The notes below the pieces were generated by a model. It ran no database searches and was not told where the DNA came from. It saw nothing but the letters and a program-made list of their open reading frames with translations. Position numbers and translations under genes: made by a program. Below are positions 44,102-46,365 of a stretch of DNA of 46,365 bases, one piece after another. Source of the stretch: CAZART01 sp964487555 (GTDB taxonomy: Bacteria > Bacteroidota > Rhodothermia > Rhodothermales > VXPQ01); contig CAZART010000029.1 of assembly GCA_964487555.1 (NCBI GenBank), positions 1 to 46,365 on the forward strand, in the 5' to 3' direction. Numbering within the stretch: position 1 is the first letter of the stretch; every line of letters starts with the position of its first letter.

Positions 44102-45580
44102 ATGAATCACCTAGAGCTCGTCGTACAGAAAGCCTACACCGAACGGGTGGACTTCCGCACGGAGCGAACGTCCAAGACCGGTTCGCAGGCGCTGGTCTTT
44201 GCACGCTGGCGTCTACACAATGGCTTCGCGCTCGCCGTCGGTGATGCCCTCGCCCTTTCGCTCGCGATCCTGGGTGCCGTACTCATCCGTTTTTGGCTCA
44301 CCGGCACGACGGCGGTCCCGACCTGGGGCTGGTACCTCCTGCCGGCGTGGGGGGCCGGCGCACTCATGATGCACCTTCTACCAAGCTGGGGCCTCGGCCC
44401 CGTCGAGGAAGTGCGACGCACGTTTCTTCTGCTCATGGCCATCTTCGGGCTGATGTCGGTGACCCTCATTCTCGGCCAGGCGGCCAAAGACACGAGCCGA
44501 CTGACCCTCGTATCCACTTTTCTTCTAAGCGCGTTCCTGGTACCGTTCGTGCGCGCCCAGGTCAAGGGCATCCTGTGTCACGGAGGACAGTGGGGCGTTC
44601 CGACCGTCGTCTACGGGGCCGGACCCATCGGTCAGCAGGTCATCAAGCTGCTCCAGAGCGAACGAGGCCTCGGCTATAATCCACTCGCCGTTCTGGACGA
44701 CAATCCAAAGTACTGGGGACGAACCGTCGAAGGCATCCGCGTGCTCGGACACACCGATTACGTGACCCCGCACGCCCCCGTCGCCATCATGGCCACGCCG
44801 GATATTGGGCGGCGCCGCCAGATGGATCTCCTCGAGGGTCCCCTCTCCCACTACCGAAAGGTGCTCATTATCCCCGATCTCTTCGAGGCGCCGTCTCTCT
44901 GGATCCGGCCCCGCGATCTCAGCGGCATCTTAGGCCTTGAGATCACCTCGAACCTGACAAACCCCGTAGCCCAGACCGTCAAACGGCTTGCCGACATCCT
45001 ATTCGTCTACGTGACGCTGCCGGTGTGGCTGCCCCTCTGCACCATACTCTCGCTGCTGATCTGGCTGGAAGACAAGACCAATCCCTTCTTCTTGCAACTG
45101 CGCGTCGGTCAGAACGGGAAGATGTTCCACACGTGGAAATTTCGCACCATGGTCCCGAATGCCGAAGAGGTCCTTCGCAAGAAATTGCAAGAGGATGATG
45201 ATCTTCGTTTGGAGTGGGAGACCACGTACAAGCTCCGCAGAGATCCGCGGGTCACGAAAGTAGGCCGCATCCTGAGGCGTGCCTCCCTCGACGAGCTGCC
45301 GCAGATCCTGAACGTCCTTCGAGGCGAGATGTCGCTCGTGGGACCTCGGCCGCTGCCGGACTATCACCACAACGAGTTGCCGAGCCGCGTGCGCGACGTT
45401 CGCGTGCGCGTTCTGCCCGGAATTACGGGGCTCTGGCAGGTTTCAGGCCGCAGTGACATCGGTATGGAGGGCCTGGAGCAGTGGGATCCCTATTACGTGC
45501 GCAACTGGTCCATGTGGCTCGATCTTATCGTGATGATCCGAACGCTCCGCACCGTCTTGTCGCGTTCAGGTGCCTACTGA
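44102..45580 (+). CDS. Initiating polyprenyl-phosphate sugar-1-phosphate transferase (WbaP/WcaJ type)
   Basis: 492 residues. Four or five hydrophobic N-terminal helices are followed by a CoA-binding-like middle domain (TVVYGAGPIGQQVIKLLQSE, NPLAVLDDNPKYWGRTVEGI) and the C-terminal bacterial sugar-transferase domain: KRLADILFVYVTLPVWLPLC, KMFHTWKFRTMVPNAEEVL, RASLDELPQILNVLRGEMSL with the catalytic DE, VGPRPLPDYHH and GITGLWQVSGRSDI. It transfers the first sugar-1-phosphate (Glc or Gal are typical) to undecaprenyl phosphate. Placed near the end of the locus in front of the CDP-sugar gene. Confidence 0.9.
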   Translation: MNHLELVVQKAYTERVDFRTERTSKTGSQALVFARWRLHNGFALAVGDALALSLAILGAVLIRFWLTGTTAVPTWGWYLLPAWGAGALMMHLLPSWGLGPVEEVRRTFLLLMAIFGLMSVTLILGQAAKDTSRLTLVSTFLLSAFLVPFVRAQVKGILCHGGQWGVPTVVYGAGPIGQQVIKLLQSERGLGYNPLAVLDDNPKYWGRTVEGIRVLGHTDYVTPHAPVAIMATPDIGRRRQMDLLEGPLSHYRKVLIIPDLFEAPSLWIRPRDLSGILGLEITSNLTNPVAQTVKRLADILFVYVTLPVWLPLCTILSLLIWLEDKTNPFFLQLRVGQNGKMFHTWKFRTMVPNAEEVLRKKLQEDDDLRLEWETTYKLRRDPRVTKVGRILRRASLDELPQILNVLRGEMSLVGPRPLPDYHHNELPSRVRDVRVRVLPGITGLWQVSGRSDIGMEGLEQWDPYYVRNWSMWLDLIVMIRTLRTVLSRSGAY

Positions 45581-45801
45581 TGCTACGCGAGGCCGATCGT
45601 TAGATCGACAAAGCAGATTGCTCCACCTCCAAACACATGCGGATGGTACGCTTTTTGAACATGCTGTCACAAAGGATCACTTACGCCTCCTCTGCCGAGG
45701 ATTTCGCCCCCAATGCCCTCGAGGCCGTGTTTGAGACGCCGTCACTGATCCGACAGAGACCACCACTCTCATTTTAATACGCACGATCGCACACTAATAC
45801 C

Positions 45802-46365
45802 ATGAAGGTTGCAATCCTGGCCGGTGGAAAAGGCACGCGCCTGGCCGAAGAGACGACGCTAAAGCCGAAGCCGATGGTCGAAATCGGGGGACGTCCGATC
45901 CTCTGGCACATCATGATGCAATACGCTCATTTCGGCCATCAGGATTTCTACATCGCCCTCGGCTACCTGGGCGAGGTGATCAAGAAATACATGGTGGAGT
46001 ACGTGAGCCTTAACGGCAACTTGACGGTTGACATCCGGAACCGCATCGTGCAGCAGCACGACGCAATCCGGCCGGATTGGAGCGTTCATCTCATCGATAC
46101 CGGACTGAATACCATGACCGGCGGTCGCATCAAACGGCTGCAGCCGTATATCGGCGATGAGACGTTCATGCTCACCTGGGGGGACGGTGTCTCGGACGTT
46201 GATCTCGACGAACTGCTCAGATTTCACCGGAGGCACGGCAAACTCGCGACCATGACGATCGTGCGTCCGCCTGCCCGCTACGGCCATATCGAGCGCGACG
46301 GCTCGCGGATCATCGAGTTCACGGAGAAGCCGCAAACGGCCGAAGGCTGGATCAACGGCGCATTC
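45802..46365 (+). CDS. rfbF: Glucose-1-phosphate cytidylyltransferase (N-terminal part)
   Basis: 188 codons before the window ends. The start ATG opens MKVAILAGGKGTRLAEETTL KPKPMVEIGGRPILWHI, the exact RfbF-type nucleotidyltransferase signature with the EET and KPKPMVEIG pair. Further family features are YLGEVIKKYM, LIDTGLNTMTGGRIKRL, FMLTWGDGVSDVDL and RPPARYGHIERDG. It makes CDP-glucose from CTP and glucose-1-phosphate for CDP-deoxysugars. The next gene, outside the window, would be expected to be rfbG (CDP-glucose 4,6-dehydratase). The 221-nt gap before it has two TAATAC hexamers 20 nt apart (45775, 45795) and a short CGATC/GATCG hairpin (45594-45607). Confidence 0.92.
   Translation, partial: MKVAILAGGKGTRLAEETTLKPKPMVEIGGRPILWHIMMQYAHFGHQDFYIALGYLGEVIKKYMVEYVSLNGNLTVDIRNRIVQQHDAIRPDWSVHLIDTGLNTMTGGRIKRLQPYIGDETFMLTWGDGVSDVDLDELLRFHRRHGKLATMTIVRPPARYGHIERDGSRIIEFTEKPQTAEGWINGAF

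Overview
The window is GC-rich, gene-dense bacterial chromosome. Lipoproteins, a DUF6268-type outer-membrane barrel fused to a peptidase, a DUF305/LVIVD lipoprotein pair, a DACNV/DisA-like protein, a hybrid histidine kinase with REC and AraC output, and many genes without a clear Shine-Dalgarno site all point to the wider Bacteroidota. The moderately high GC fits the Rhodothermota/Salinibacter-like branch best. That placement is inference; no rRNA or other phylogenetic marker is present. I see no tRNA, rRNA, CRISPR array or insertion sequence.

Left part (1-27.9 kb) is a mixed housekeeping and accessory region. It starts with a translationally coupled class III aminotransferase and nitrilase (minus strand, nitrilase cut by the window edge), then a decayed TrkA-C-like fragment, an S41 protease, a small Ig-like lipoprotein, a 98-residue ferredoxin-fold-like protein and a TPR/LuxR regulator. 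Next come a large secreted c-type cytochrome, a gene remnant with a T9SS-like tail, a DACNV/diadenylate-cyclase-like protein and a hybrid two-component regulator. These are followed by a barrel-M20 peptidase fusion, a small unknown gene, the DUF305 and LVIVD lipoproteins, a FIST-domain sensor, a DUF1206 membrane protein, an N-acyl-D-amino-acid deacylase fused to a class A beta-lactamase-like domain, exonuclease I (sbcB) and two small paralogous proteins of unknown function.

Right part (28.4 kb to the end) is a co-directional plus-strand exopolysaccharide or capsule locus. A polysaccharide co-polymerase/BY-kinase with an unusual proline-rich cytoplasmic extension is followed by an SLBB protein, a Wzx-like flippase, a thymidylate-kinase-like protein, a GT4 glycosyltransferase, an APH-like phosphotransferase, a Wzy/O-antigen-ligase-like polymerase, a second GT4, a WecG/TagA/CpsF glycosyltransferase, a GDP-mannose 3,5-epimerase, a secreted beta-helix protein, a WbaP-type initiating phosphoglycosyltransferase and the start of a glucose-1-phosphate cytidylyltransferase. 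Together they encode a Wzx/Wzy-type pathway: WbaP-like loading of the first sugar on the lipid carrier, extension by the glycosyltransferases, flipping, polymerisation, and length control/export. Nucleotide-sugar genes suggest GDP-L-galactose and a CDP-glucose-derived sugar.

The most unusual items are two enzyme fusions (barrel + M20 peptidase; D-aminoacylase + beta-lactamase fold), the pair of unknown small paralogs beside the polysaccharide locus, the long N-terminal extension of the BY-kinase, and a DACNV protein with an altered RHR motif.
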